This document shows, one piece after another, positions 23,152 to 34,254 of a DNA stretch of 64,000 nucleotides. The number at the start of each line of letters is the position of its first letter. The first letter of the stretch is position 1. The position numbers and the translations under genes were made by a program. The stretch comes from Pterois miles (taxonomy: Eukaryota > Chordata > Actinopteri > Perciformes > Scorpaenidae), in NCBI GenBank assembly GCA_947000775.1, contig CAMQGK010000327.1:13968001-14032000 (forward strand), in the 5' to 3' direction. The notes under the pieces were generated by a model. It was not told the DNA's origin, searched no databases, and saw nothing but the letters and a program-made list of their open reading frames with translations.

Positions 23152-25745
23152 GTGAGATGGCAGGAAGAGAGGACACTGATTGTGATTTTCCTGGGGGGCA
23201 AGTTCCCCCCGTCCATGTGAATGAAGCTACACTTTTATTGTCGTGTAGCCTAATAACACCGTGTCTGCATTCCAGTATTTATTTGATTTTGTTTTGTGTG
23301 TGCAGACGGATGTTCCCCTTCCTCAGCTTTAACATAGCTGGTCTCAACCTGACAGCCCACTACAACGTGTTCGTGGAGGTGGTGCTGGCGGACCCGAACC
23401 ACTGGAGGTTTCAAGGGGGCAAGTGGGTCACCTGTGGGAAGGCGGACAACAGCAGCCAAGGTACTGAAACAGGTCGATGTTTGACATTTCTAACATTTCA
23501 TTTTGTTGATGTTGAATTTTAAAGGGCTAATCCTCAAATTAAAAAAAAAAGAAAGAAGATTTTAAATTTGCAAAAATAAAATATTTCGATACATATTTAT
23601 TTTTGAAATATAGGTGCGCAATGTGAAGCCACAGTTCTAATTGATCTACATGGTGTTGGCTGGAGTTTAATGTTGAATATTTCTTTATTTCAGGGAACAA
23701 AGTCTACATCCACCCAGAGTCTCCAAACACGGGGGCCCACTGGATGAGACAAGAGATCTCCTTCAGCAAACTGAAACTCACCAACAACAAAGGAACCACT
23801 CACAATACTTCGCAGGTAAGCGATAAATAAATAAACCTAAACTAGCACCTTTTACCCTCACCGAAGATTTAAATAAATTGTATCAAAATGACAAAATATT
23901 TCACACTGAAATACCGTTATAAATTTCTAAAATAGGCTACAGTAAAATATCTGCCTTGATAAATGATCGACATAGAATAGCAAAAAAAACGTTTTACGCA
24001 AATCACTGGCACAATTGTGTTTAGATTAATTAAAACAATAACAAACACTATTTTACTAATGTTTGGAATTAAGGAAATTAAGTTGCGTTATTACGCCAAA
24101 CCATGTGAAGACAATTCACCTTTTTTGCACAGATTGCACATATTTAGAAAATTAGAAAATAATTTAGCCTTGTGTTCATTTTCTACGTATTGCGGATGAT
24201 TTAATGGGTTTTACTGTGTTCTTTATGCAGATGATTGTCCTGCAATCTCTGCATAAATACCAGCCCAGGCTGCACATCGTGGAGGTGACGGAGGACGGGG
24301 TGGAGGACATTACCAGTGACGTTAAGACTCAGAGCTTCACCTTTCCAGAGAACCAGTTTATAGCTGTGACTGCCTACCAGAACACTGATGTAAGCACCAC
24401 ACACACCTATCTCCTTCTCCTCTATACCACCGTGTGTTTTTGTTTATTATTATCTTTATTACAATAGGTTATACTCAGTATATCCTTATAAGTATTTCTA
24501 TTGATTAAAACTCATTAAATGGACATGAAAATCAGATTCTAATGTTAATAATCTACTATTTCCTTGTATAGTCTGACATGCATATAGCTAAGAGGCATTT
24601 AACTGCATGATGTTTCTTTACATTTGTCCTCTCTTTGTCTTCATGTAAATATGAAGCTTATTCTGTCATTTTGCTTTGTTTTTAGATTACGCAGCTGAAA
24701 ATTGATCACAACCCTTTTGCCAAAGGATTCAGAGATAATTATGATTCGTGAGTATTTAACGTCATTGCCACACATTTCTCATAAAGTATAAATATCACAT
24801 TTTTACAACACAGGAATACATCAAATATATTTTATTGCATCAACTGTTTACTGCGTTGCAGTTTTTTTTTTAATTTACCAGCTTAAGAGCTGTTGTTTCA
24901 TATGTGTCAGACACTGCCCTTCCTTGACCTTAAGTTCATACATACATGTATTTTCCAGGATGTACACAGCTCAAGAGAATGACCGCCTCACACCATCTCC
25001 GACCGACTCTCCCCGTGCCCACCAGATAGTCCCCGGGGCCCGCTACACCATGCAGCCCCTCTTCCAGGACCAATTTGTCAACAACCTCCCCCAGAATCGC
25101 TTCTATAACAGCGAGAGAGCAGTGCCGCAGACTAACAGCCTCCTCTCACCTCAGACAGAAGACGGAGCTTCGCAGAGGTGGTTTGTCGCCTCCATGCAGC
25201 AAGGGGGGAACGGCACTGGCACCAGCAACAAACTAGATTTGACACCCTATGAGGGGGAATACTCAAGCTCCCTGCTTCCTTATGGTATCAAGTCCCTGTC
25301 CATGCAAACATCTCATGCTCTCAGCTACTACCCAGACTCTCCTTTCACCACCATGTCTGCAGGGTGGGGGTCTAGAGCAGCATACCAGAGAAAGGTTTCT
25401 CCCAGCCTGCCTTGGTCTCCCAGGCCCAGTCCAACCACTGGTTTCCCAGAAGACTCAAACAAAGGTAAACCACAGATAGAAGAGGAGGTGAACGGCAGTG
25501 GAAGCCTGATCTCCTCCTGGACAGACACGCAGTCGTCAGCTCTGTCCTTAGACAAGGCTGATTCTTATTCTGCAGCCTGCAAACGAAGGCGTTTGTCTCA
25601 CAACGGTCCCAGCACCGAGGACTCACCCTCTGATATCAAGTGTGAGGACTTGGCCCCTGCTGCCATCAACAGTAGCTCCTATAACAAAGAAGCCCCCTCA
25701 TCCAAAGGCATGGCAGCTTACTATTCCTTTTACACAAACCCTTGA
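22628..25745 (+). CDS. eomes: Eomesodermin (Tbr2), T-box transcription factor
   Basis: Six exons (22628-23151, 23306-23460, 23694-23815, 24231-24389, 24686-24747, 24959-25745) splice in frame to 602 residues. The T-box DNA-binding domain spans about residues 147-338 (YLCNRPLWLKFHRHQTEM, WVTCGKAD, HWMRQEISF, FIAVTAYQN, KIDHNPFAKGFRDNY). The C-terminal part carries Eomes-specific blocks: ENDRLTPSPTDSPR, ERAVPQTN, SLLPYGIKSL, QTSHAL.YYPD, ACKRRRLS and the final SFYTNP. These separate it from Tbr1 and Tbx21. Eomes drives mesendoderm specification, forebrain neurogenesis and cytotoxic lymphocyte programmes from the nucleus. The ATG at 22628 is the only in-frame start; a TAA at 22550-22552 closes the frame upstream. 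The protein begins where human EOMES has an internal methionine, so it lacks the MQLGEQ-type N-terminus. Teleosts have two eomes copies; which one this is was not resolved. Confidence 0.97.
23306..23460 (+). CDS. eomes: eomes coding exon 2 (T-box)
   Basis: The acceptor is TGTGCAG at 23305 and the donor AAG|GTACTG at 23461. It encodes RMFPFLSFNIAGLN through WVTCGKADNSSQ. The preceding intron is only 154 bp. Confidence 0.95.
23694..23815 (+). CDS. eomes: eomes coding exon 3 (T-box)
   Basis: The acceptor is TTTCAG at 23693 and the donor CAG|GTAAGC at 23816. It encodes GNKVYIHPESPNTG through LTNNKGTTHNTSQ. Confidence 0.95.
24231..24389 (+). CDS. eomes: eomes coding exon 4 (T-box)
   Basis: The acceptor is TATGCAG at 24230 and the donor GAT|GTAAGC at 24390. 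It encodes MIVLQSLHKYQPRLHIVEV through FIAVTAYQNTD. Confidence 0.95.
24686..24747 (+). CDS. eomes: eomes coding exon 5 (T-box end)
   Basis: The acceptor is TTTTAG at 24685 and the donor TTC|GTGAGT at 24748. It encodes ITQLKIDHNPFAKGFRDNYD plus two bases. It is only 62 bp. Confidence 0.95.
24959..25745 (+). CDS. eomes: eomes coding exon 6 (C-terminal)
   Basis: The acceptor is TTCCAG at 24958 and the stop TGA at 25743-25745. It encodes the transactivation region from MYTAQENDRL to the C-terminal YYSFYTNP. Confidence 0.95.
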
Positions 25746-26290
25746 ATGGTTTGAAGTATTTTGACGCTCATTTTGTTCGATCTTCATCTGCCATCATGAA
25801 TAAGAAATATTATTTTGCTTTTTTGTTCTGTGCACACCCAGAGTTCGTTTTGGTGGTGATAAATGTGGTGATCATATGTTTCCCTTTTGTGGCCACATGA
25901 AATATCAAGGACCCAAATAATAAAACAATAGTGACATCAAAATTCAAGGGGCATGTGAGGCACAATAAGCATCAGCATCCTGAGTTGTTCTTGGCTAATT
26001 CCATCTACAGTATATATATTTATTTTTTCTATCACCTCATTAATGTAAGTCTGTATTTGAAATTTTAAAAGTGCCAAAGCATTTGTTTAATTACTCCAGT
26101 TTTTAAAGTGTTCTGTATGTTTCATTGTGCAAACATTACTGTATCTTCCTTTACACTGAGGTTATGTGTTTACAGATTATTTATTGAAGGCCTGTTGATA
26201 TGAAATGTGTGCACTCATAAATGTGAGGATTAAATGCTGTATATACCTTCATTGCAATGTTCAGATATTTGATAATAAAATGCATACGTG
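25746..26290 (+). promoter_or_regulatory. eomes: eomes 3' UTR with AATAAA signals
   Basis: Candidate polyadenylation hexamers AATAAA lie at 25919-25924 and 26274-26279, with another far downstream at 26753-26758. The site actually used cannot be told; the 26274 signal gives a UTR of about 550 bases. Confidence 0.6.
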
Positions 26291-27480
26291 TTCTATTGAG
26301 TATCTGAGTGGTTATTTCAAGTTAAGATGCCTTTGTCCTTGTTTAAACACAGCATACTTTACATATGGTTGGCTAATGTGTACATTTAATATAATCATTT
26401 GTTTGATATATGAATGCACCAGTTAAAGATCCCTGCACTCTCACAATAGTCTACAGATGTTGGTCCCTGTGCTTAGAACAGGACTAGGCAAAAAAAAGCT
26501 TTTAAATATGCTGCTCAATTTATTAATAACATACATAATCTGAAATTGTCAGAGCTGATTACTATGGGGAATTTGAGTCCATTCAAATGGATCAAGAAAG
26601 AGGCACTCTAGGTTGATTTGACTGTTCATAAATTTCTCACCGAATCCTTTGGGATTTACCAGTTTGTGCATTATAGCTGTTTTAGTAGCTTGTGTTGTTT
26701 TAATTGTAAAAATGTGTGTTTATTTTAATCTCAATTAGTCTTTACCAGGTTAAATAAAGGGTATATGTATAAAATGTATGTAATTCCTCACATGGTTATG
26801 TTTGATGCTAATATACACTTTAATGGGTTCATTGAACATAAGAGCCACCTCATACATAGGAGCGTCATGGAGGGTAAAGACACTAACATTCAGCTGGCCC
26901 ACCTTTAAATGAAGCTTACAACAAATGCAAAGTTAAAACCGATTCAAGTCACATTAAGACTGGGCTGCTCAAGGGCGAACAAGCACAACTTCATGCCCAA
27001 AAGCACAATTTGTTTCCGTGGACTCTGTCGCACTCTAGTGGCATTTTATTGTACTCACAGCTGACAAATCAATCAGTACAGTAGCCTGTTGAGTTTAATT
27101 TTAACATTTAATTAGCCAACAACTCTATTTATCCCATTGTAAGACCTTAACAGACTATAGCCGAAAGGTAGAGAGTTTAAAGTTTATTCACTTTATTTAT
27201 TTTGAATAATCCCATGTCTTTTTTGTACATGGGAATCTGTAGTTTTGAGACAAATTGAATAGTTTATATGTAGGCTTCATCATGTTGCCATGTAAGACCA
27301 CCTCTGTGATAAATAGAAAGACTACGGATGGATGGGCTACAGGGGGCTCCCAAAAGAACAGACAAACAAAAAACACAATGCACTCGGTTGACCATTACAT
27401 GTCATCTCTCCAGAGTATTGCAACGTTGTCACGTTTAGATGTAAAACTCAATTAATCGCTTTGTGTGTTTCATCGTTTGT
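26291..27480. other. eomes-ankib1 intergenic or long 3' UTR
   Basis: AT-rich with no gene recognised. It includes an AATAAA at 26753-26758 that could end a longer eomes transcript. The two genes are in tandem, about 1.2-1.8 kb apart. Confidence 0.5.
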
Positions 27481-27499
27481 CTCTAATGAAAACGAGCCA

Positions 27500-27704
27500 C
27501 TTCTTTCTCCGCCTGTTTTGGGGTTTGTGTTGCAACCTGGCAACCCGTGTAGTAGCCAGCAGCAGAGTTGACAGGAACAACATCACTGCTGCTTTGTCCA
27601 CACATTATTTATAGATTGCCTCGCGTGGAAGAAAAGCCTGTTTATTGTGCTAACAAGTGACAATTGAAAAGATCGGGTCTACAACAGCGAGATGTCCCAT
27701 TTGT
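27500..27704 (+). other. ankib1: Probable ankib1 non-coding first exon
   Basis: A consensus donor, TTTGT|GTAAGT, lies at 27705-27710 in a less AT-rich stretch that turns into a cluster of GCTAGC/GTTAGC motifs (27755-28190), as at the cmc1 start. An imperfect RFX-like palindrome, GTTGCAACCTGGCAAC, is at 27529-27544. The next exon (35312) has an acceptor and a leader before the ATG, so an upstream leader exon is required; this is the best candidate. The 5' limit is a guess. Confidence 0.4.
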
Positions 27705-28524
27705 GTAAGTCGGAATACTTGTTACTCGTTGTTTACTGTAAGTTTGTTAACTGTGCTAGTTAAGTTGGCTAGCAGCGCGGCTAGCTTGCTAGCTGATCCG
27801 CTAGCGTATGCACTGACGTTAGCCAACGCAGATGCCAGCGTCATGATGTTTTTATGCTTTTGAATCCTAACATCCAGCTAGCAAGGATTCGGGATATCGT
27901 TTGTTGTGATTAACACGAGCCCTTTCAACAAACGAAATGGTTTGCAGCTAACGCTATATAAGGTCAGTTTGCTGGTGAATGTTTTCATTAACCTGGAATG
28001 TAACAACGCGTTATAACGGACTGTTCATTGACACAGCACAACACACTGCCGTCGGTTTGAGCTAGCGAAAATGGTAAACACCACGCAACATGGGGAAAGG
28101 CCTGCATGAAGGACTTTAGTGACAAGTGGCAAGCTACGCAGACAGATTGTTAACGTTATTTGTTTAGCTATATCATTTGCTGCTAATGTTAGATGGCTAT
28201 AGTTAGACGTTGGTTGGCGCTGTTCTGGAGGAGTGTCGTTAACAATTGTCAGATATATTAATTAGTTATAAATTGGGAGAGTAACCTTATCGAGTCATAT
28301 GTGTTATCATCTATGAGGTTATATAACCCTGTTCAAAGATCAGGTGTTGACAAGTGTTCACTGAGGGGTTACATTTTCTGTTCGTCCGTGTGTTGTTATA
28401 AGGCTGTATGTCCTCACATGGTACTAGCTTGACGCAGATTTAGTGATGCAAGGCAATTTAACTTGTGTCATCAGGCTTCATTGTTTAGGTGATGTATAAT
28501 TTGCAAACGTTTTAGTGCTTTGTA

Positions 28525-28990
28525 CGTTAAAGGACTAATTCACCCTTAAAATGGCCGTATGTCAGTTAACTTACCCAGCTCATGTTACCTTGAAGAAAAC
28601 TTTTTTCTCGCATGCCTCCACGGTGAACAGCGAATCCGAAAACGGGAGAAAAGCCTTAATGCATTAAATTAAATGTAGGCCAGACTAAACAACAGTAAAA
28701 CTATATTAAAACATCCGTTTACAAACTCACACAACTCGTACAGGATAGTCTAACTCGCGTTTATCCAGTCGGTTGCTCAGTACTTCCTAAACACACGCAT
28801 TTTCGCCAAAATCTTGCTATTTAAAACACTTCCGCAACTACCATCACATGCTTGTGCAGAGGTGCAGGGAGTCTACACCATATGGTGTCTACAGTTAGAA
28901 CTGGTGACCTCTGTTTAGGAGATGGGACGCCGTGAACGCAACATGCGTTGCGTTCAAGTGGTTAAGTCGTGAAGAACACCGCTGCAAAGC
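28525..28990. repeat. Dispersed repeat ('aaaggactaattcaccc' family)
   Basis: It begins TTAAAGGACTAATTCACCC and contains 'cttacccagctcatgttacc', 'gaatccgaaaacgggagaaaagc' and 'tttcgccaaaatcttgc', phrases I know from dispersed fish repeats. Class undetermined, edges approximate. Confidence 0.55.
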
Positions 28991-29129
28991 AACAATATTA
29001 CCGATACTGTCCCAGTCTAGAAGCCACAGAGGCTAACAATTTAGCAAGCTAGCAACTGGTAACATAACGAAGGAAATGAAAAGGCATAACGGTAGAGGAG
29101 AAAGATGAGATTATTGAAGATATCAATGT

Positions 29130-29470
29130 TTTCCTCAGACATATAAAATTACCAAGAAAACCAATTTATGACTGGCCTCAAATGTTTTCAGAAACATCTT
29201 GTTTTGTTAGTTTGTTTCTCTGTAAAGTTTGTGACCAGGCCACCATATAGAGATCAGTTGAGGAAGCACTGCCCACCAGCCTGCAAACTTTCTCATTTTA
29301 CAGCTGAACAGTATGTTTCTGAAAACATTTGAGGAAAGAACGACATTACAGTAACAGAATATTGATTCGTATTTGATCAATGCTGCCTAGTTTCAGCATT
29401 TGGTCGGAGTTTGTGAGTGATTTACAGCTCCTCCTTGGGGCTCTCTTTCTGAAATGACCTGTGATTTGGC
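29130..29470. repeat. Dispersed repeat with a perfect 22-bp inverted repeat
   Basis: 29176-29197 and 29313-29334 are exact reverse complements (CCTCAAATGTTTTCAGAAAC... and its complement) with a 115-bp spacer. Downstream phrases such as 'acattacagtaacagaatattgattcg' are typical of a common fish repeat. Class undetermined. Confidence 0.65.
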
Positions 29471-30152
29471 CAGTCTCCCATCACGGGTTAGATTTCCTAA
29501 ACCCTGAAAACAGAGGCAAGAGGAGGTGTACAAGTCTAGTTTTCTCTCAGAGTACTTGAATTAGAATATGCTGAAAGGTTATTATTAAATTTTTCCCCAA
29601 TTATGTCAAAACCAGCCTCTGTACCACGTACCTCAGTGGATGGTTTCATAGGGTGTTCACCTTGCCAATCTTCCTGAAAAGTTGAACCATGACAGTGGGA
29701 TATTATGGCTATATTTTAAACTAAATGGCTTTACCTGTACATGATTGTACATGTGAATACCTCATAACTTTACTAAACTTGCTTACTTTTACTAAGTATT
29801 TATACTTAGTTATCTGTTTATTAGGTGCACCTAAACTACAGTCCTGCCATAAATCCTACTCTTGTTATATTGACAGATGTTATATTATTTTTGTCCATCC
29901 CATTTATTATTTATTCAGTGAGGCAAAATAGCAGAAACACCTCTCTGTATAATGCTGTACAGTTCAACAGCACTTCATCCCTCAAAAGTATTATAGAATT
30001 GAATCTACACCTTCTTAAATCTGTTTGAACAAAAACTGAACATCATAACTTTCAAGATGGGATTTATTGCAGGACTGTTGTTTTAGACTGCATTAGTTTT
30101 TGGCAGGTGTAACCCAATAAACTGAGTGTATACCCTTTGTTTTGGTAGCTTT

Positions 30153-30360
30153 TAGGGCTTTTCATGACCAAAAGAAATTTACTAATATTCATACAGTTTT
30201 GTCAACTAATTGATTGATTTTTTTTTCATCAACAGATGTGTATAACTGAGTTTCTCCACAAAGAGTCACACAAAAGCACCACTTTAAATCTTGTGTTTAC
30301 CAGAAATGTGCTCATGCGCTTCTTGGAAATAAGTCATTCAGCATGAAAAAAAAGCATAAA
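30153..30360. mobile_element. hAT-like MITE family B, left part of a split copy
   Basis: Starts TAGGGCTTTTCATGACCAAA and matches 44191-44400 closely ('tcacacaaaagcaccact', 'gtttaccag', 'gtcattcagcatgaaaaaa', 'gcataaa'). The match stops exactly where the LTR element begins. The right part resumes at 34169. Confidence 0.88.
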
Positions 30361-30820
30361 TGTCAGGAAGTATAAATGTTAATCTTATAGTTTGTGATGC
30401 TTTTATTTTGGGCTCCTGTGTTTGATCTACTCCTCTCGTTGAGTTCTTCCTCCCTGCCCTGCTTGCCCTGCCACGTTAGAGCACCTCCTCCCGTATGATT
30501 TATACTAGTCACCTGCGTCTGTCGATCCCTGCCTGATTGTGTCACCTGTGTTAGTTTCCACCTCCCTCACTAGTTATAATGTGTCCTCCTTTTCCTCCTG
30601 TGCCAGTTGTTTAACTGTTTAGTAGAGCGTCGAATTCTGGTCCGATTCTAGTGTTTTGACACAGCTGTTTTGACTTTGCCTCTGCCCGCCGATTACTCTG
30701 TTTGCCTCGCGACTGCTTTTCGGTAACGACCATCCGTTTGTAATAAAGACTGATTTTTGCCTGACACCCTGCCTCTGAATCTGCGTTTGAGTTCCACCTG
30801 AGTCCGAGTCCACCCTGATA
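30361..30820 (+). repeat. 5' LTR
   Basis: 460 bp, TGTCAGG...CCTGATA. It shares with the 3' LTR 'gcctgattgtgt', 'tagtgttt', 'tgcctctgc', 'ttgcctgacacc' and 'gcctctgaat..tgcgtttga.ttccacct'. An AATAAA at 30740-30745 is a plausible LTR polyadenylation signal. The following GTACGACCGGCC is the primer-binding/leader position. Confidence 0.82.
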
Positions 30821-30836
30821 GTACGACCGGCCAACT

Positions 30837-31270
30837 ATGGACTCAGAGATTAGAGAGGTTGACCGCGAGGGCGAGGGAGGCGGCTCAGCCGCAGGAGGAC
30901 GCCCTCCGCCGTCTTCCAAGAAATAATACTGATTAAGATCAACAAGGACAGTTTCGTTCATCCGTGGAGATCAAATCACCAGGTTAGGAGCACAGTGCAG
31001 CGCTCCTAACCATGATGATCTCCCTGACTCCCGGCGCGAGCCGCCCTCCACCGCGCCGTCTGAGGGCTCCGCTCCCGGCCGGCCCGCGGGGGTGGCGCAT
31101 CAACCCCGCAGCGGGCGCCGGGGATTCCGGTGGCTGCCGCGGTTTTCTGGTGCAATGCAGCCTATTTTGAACTGAGGAGCCCAGCCCGACGGCGCCAAGG
31201 TGGCTTTTTGATCACCCACCTAGGCTGAGCGTGGGCAACCAGCGTTAAGGTGGATCCCGAGGATCATTAA
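30837..31270 (+). pseudogene. Degenerate gag-like remnant
   Basis: An ATG at 30837 follows the LTR leader, as expected for gypsy gag. Fragments resembling the gag capsid region of fish gypsy elements are legible near 31135-31240, but only by changing frame, with in-frame stops and small indels. It is not functional. Confidence 0.6.
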
Positions 31271-33752
31271 ATTTTTTATTGATTCTTTGGTAGTTTTTTC
31301 GGGGGGGGGGGGGGGGACAACGAAAGTCACAGGAGCGTGTCTGACTGTGGGTGGGAGGGTGGCGAGGGCTGTGGCACGAGGCTGGGCGTGAAGGTAGCGT
31401 GGACGCGAGCGCCGGGGCGATAGACACGCTAGGGAAAGAGAGAAAGAGAAAGAGAAGGACAGACGGGCGAGTTCCCGCCCAGACGAGGCTCTCCGGCGGC
31501 GCTGGCTGGGCTGGGGGAGGGCCCTAGGGGAGGATGGCCAGAGATTGGAGGGAAAACCAGGAGGAAGCGGGGCGGGGAGGGGTTACTGTGGCACCGGTCA
31601 CTTCTGTCGCGTCATTAAAGAGATGACTCACAGTGATGAAGAGGGACTGGTGGTCCCTTCGCTCCCCCCTTCGCCCTGAGGCAGTCGGGGGCGCCGCCGG
31701 CGGGGATGGGGCGATGAAGATTATGATGGAGGTTGGTTAGACACTGGGTAACGCCCTGAAGGTGATTGAGGAAGGCTTAGATGGAGATGCTCTGTAAAGT
31801 CTATCGACGTTAACTAACTGTTTTGGGTAACTGAGCCAGCTCAATGTAGCCTGCCCCTTCTGGGCGTGGCTTAAAAGACAACATATTGACTGGATAAGGG
31901 AGAGTTTGTGTATGGGGGAGGGACTGTAATAACATTGTTGCTGTCTGTGCCTGGGGAGCGCTGAAAGACTGCTTGCACTCTAGTGCTGGATCAGGCTCCG
32001 CTCCTGCCGCGACAGTGGCGCGGTAGACTGCAGGGGTCTCCGCTACATGACGGGGGTCTACAAGACAGCGCCCTCCCTGCCGGGCATATGATTGGCGCGC
32101 TCCAGGTACACCCGCAAAGGGACTGCCTCTCTGCGGAGAGAGAGGAATGAGAGAGTAATGAGTCTCCTGGCGGGGGGACGCCGTCCTCCTACGCGGGGGA
32201 GGCTTGTAGACAAAAAAGATAAGACTGGCATGTATGATTAGGGGGCTGAATAAAACATTAAGAACAGATCCCTCGTCTGGAGATTAAAGGGGCAAGATAT
32301 TTTCAAGCTCGATCTCGAGCACCTGTGGTAGAAGGGGGACGAATGGAAGACGGATTCAACACCCAGTGGCCCTCGAATACTAGTGTGCATTCGGGCTACA
32401 ACGCCCTGCCGCAGGCCGCGCGCCGGGACATGTTAAAAATGTGGCCTGGCGACTACTACTCCCGACAAACACCGCCCATGTCGCTGTCTCAGAGACTGTG
32501 GACAGGCTCGTAAGGCTGAGAAAGCCCTGCACGCTCCCGGGCTTCTTATCTCCCCCGACAGCATACACATGGACCCTGCTAAAGTCGGCGCGGTGGGGGG
32601 GTGGCCAACACCAAGGAGCGGAAAGTTGGTGCGGGGATTGTGGGGGTTGGGAAATTTCTATGGATGGGGTATGAGGATTTTGTGTTTTGGGGGGGCCCGG
32701 TACACGGCGCGTCCTAGATGTTTGGGCGGTGCGCTCGCCAGACTAAGGAGGCTCGCCGCCCCTCGCCTGGGGGAGGTGGAGGGGTGCCGACTAGGTCGGG
32801 CGCAGAGAAAGTAAGGAAAAGCTTCCGGAGGAGTGGGAGAGGAAAGATGGAAAAGGGACGGAGAAAGTGGTGGGGGGGGGATGGTGGAGGGCGGGAAGCG
32901 GGCGACATAAGACCAGTATTGTCGCAAAAGACTAAACTCAGGAAGTGGGGGCCCGAGGCCCTTCGGGGGTAAAGAATGGGACGGGCGGCGGGGACACCCT
33001 GGGCAGCGTGGTGGGAGCCGGACGTGGGGAAGAGAGGGAAGTAAGGAGGGCGTAGGTAACCGAGGGGGTCAAAGATGTCGGCAGGGGTATGGGAACCGAG
33101 GCCAGGGAGGAGGGGAAAGAGAGGTGGTGGCGGCGATGGGAGAGAATTAGGAGTGCAGCCGTCGGGGTGAGTGCCTCGACGCGGGGGCGCGCGGCGCGGC
33201 TGTGCGGGTTACGAGGTACGCAAGTGGGGCGCAAATGGATTGCCCAAAAGGCAAAGAAAGGAGAGGTGGGTTAGGATTGGTCAGGGATGTGGTGTCGGAC
33301 GGGGGCAAATCGGGTCTGGAAGGGTTTTGCTCTCTGGGGCGTCTGGTGTGGGCAGGAGACAATGGAAGCTGAGAGGACGGAGGGGTTGGATGCTGGGAGG
33401 GCGGCCGTGGGGGGAATAGAAACGGCGGCCTTCGGCCCCCCGGGTGGTCGGGGGGGGACGGGGATGCGAAGTGCGATGGAAGGGGCAGAAGAAGTTGAAG
33501 AAAGGGTAGAGGTGGCTGTCGGGGGCCGTCCCATAAGGGAGATGGTCGGCTGTGGAGCGTGGAAAGATGCCGGTTGTCGGCGGGAAAGTATTATCGTGGT
33601 GTGGTGCAAAATCGAGGGTCTAAACTGTTGGTGGCTGAAACGCGTGAGCTTGGCGGCCCCGCCCGGTCATGCGGAGGGAAGTCAGGGTGGGTCGTGGGGG
33701 GGGGTAGATGTGGACTGGGAAGGGTGGCGGAGGGGTCGTGGGTTTGAAAATC
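31271..33752 (+). pseudogene. Internal retroelement sequence, G-rich, frame-broken
   Basis: The plus strand is strongly G-rich (G16 at 31301-31316, many G6-G9 runs at 32600-33720). Short stretches near 32345-32570 are reminiscent of the integrase tail of gypsy pol. Long stop-free frames at 32560-33770 on both strands arise because the sequence has few T/A-rich stops; none resembles a protein. No protease, reverse transcriptase or RNase H block was recognised. Confidence 0.5.
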
Positions 33753-34168
33753 TGTCCTTGGTTATAGACTAGTATCTGGTGGGCTCCCTGGGGGGTTTGG
33801 GGTTATTTTCCGGTTGCTGCTTTCATTTTGGACTTCTTTTTATTTGTATTAACAGTTGATTTCACTTCCTCCCTCCCTCTTTCTCCCCCCTCCGGCCCTC
33901 CTCCCTTGTTTCCCCTGCCGAGTGCTCCCTGGCCTGATTGTGTTTGGAATATATCCCTCCAGAATTACAGTGAGTCCTAATTTTTCCTCGGCCGTTGGGC
34001 CTGAATGGGTTGGGGGGGCGGCATTGCTCGGCCGATTCCTAGTGTTTGCCACATTTTTTTGCTGCCTCTGCGCGCTCTGTTGCCTCGCTGTCGTGTGCTA
34101 TGGTTGCCTGACACCCGCCTCTGAATGCTGCGTTTGAATTCCACCTAGTCCTTTCCCATTCCCTGATA
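33753..34168 (+). repeat. 3' LTR
   Basis: About 416 bp, collinear with the 5' LTR but strongly diverged, with extra C and G runs and small deletions. The right edge is fixed by CCTGATA and the ATAAA duplication; the left edge (TGTCC) is approximate. Confidence 0.75.
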
Positions 34169-34254
34169 ATAAAAAAAAACGTTTAAAAAAATTTTTTTTG
34201 AATAAAATTTAAAATGAAAAATTATTTAACTAATCAACCAAGAGGGTAACCCTA
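34169..34254. mobile_element. hAT-like MITE family B, right part of the split copy
   Basis: Continues the element interrupted at 30360 and ends with 'taactaatcaaccaagaggg' and 'aaccctaa', matching 'gactaatcaactaagaggg...agccctag' at 44518-44547. It starts with the second copy of the ATAAA duplication. Confidence 0.82.

Larger units (their letters stand above)
27705..30152 (+). other. ankib1 intron 1, proximal part
   Basis: 27705-28500 is unique-looking with many GCTAGC/GTTAGC motifs. The rest is largely old dispersed repeats (28525-28990 and 29130-29470). No exon recognised. Confidence 0.5.
30361..34168 (+). mobile_element. Ty3/gypsy-type LTR retrotransposon, degenerate
   Basis: Two direct repeats bound the element: 30361-30820 (starts TGTCAGG, ends CCTGATA) and about 33753-34168 (ends CCTGATA). 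The 5-bp sequence ATAAA occurs immediately outside each end (30356-30360 and 34169-34173), the expected target duplication. A purine-rich tract precedes the 3' LTR. The interior of about 2.9 kb is far shorter than a full gypsy element. It contains recognisable gag-capsid-like and integrase-tail-like fragments in shifting frames, and no intact gag or pol. It lies in ankib1 intron 1 in the sense orientation, inside a hAT-like MITE. Confidence 0.83.

Noticed and set aside
32560..33772. Several overlapping long open frames on both strands
   Set aside because: They overlap in many frames within a G-rich low-stop stretch of a broken retroelement and resemble no protein. Composition explains them.
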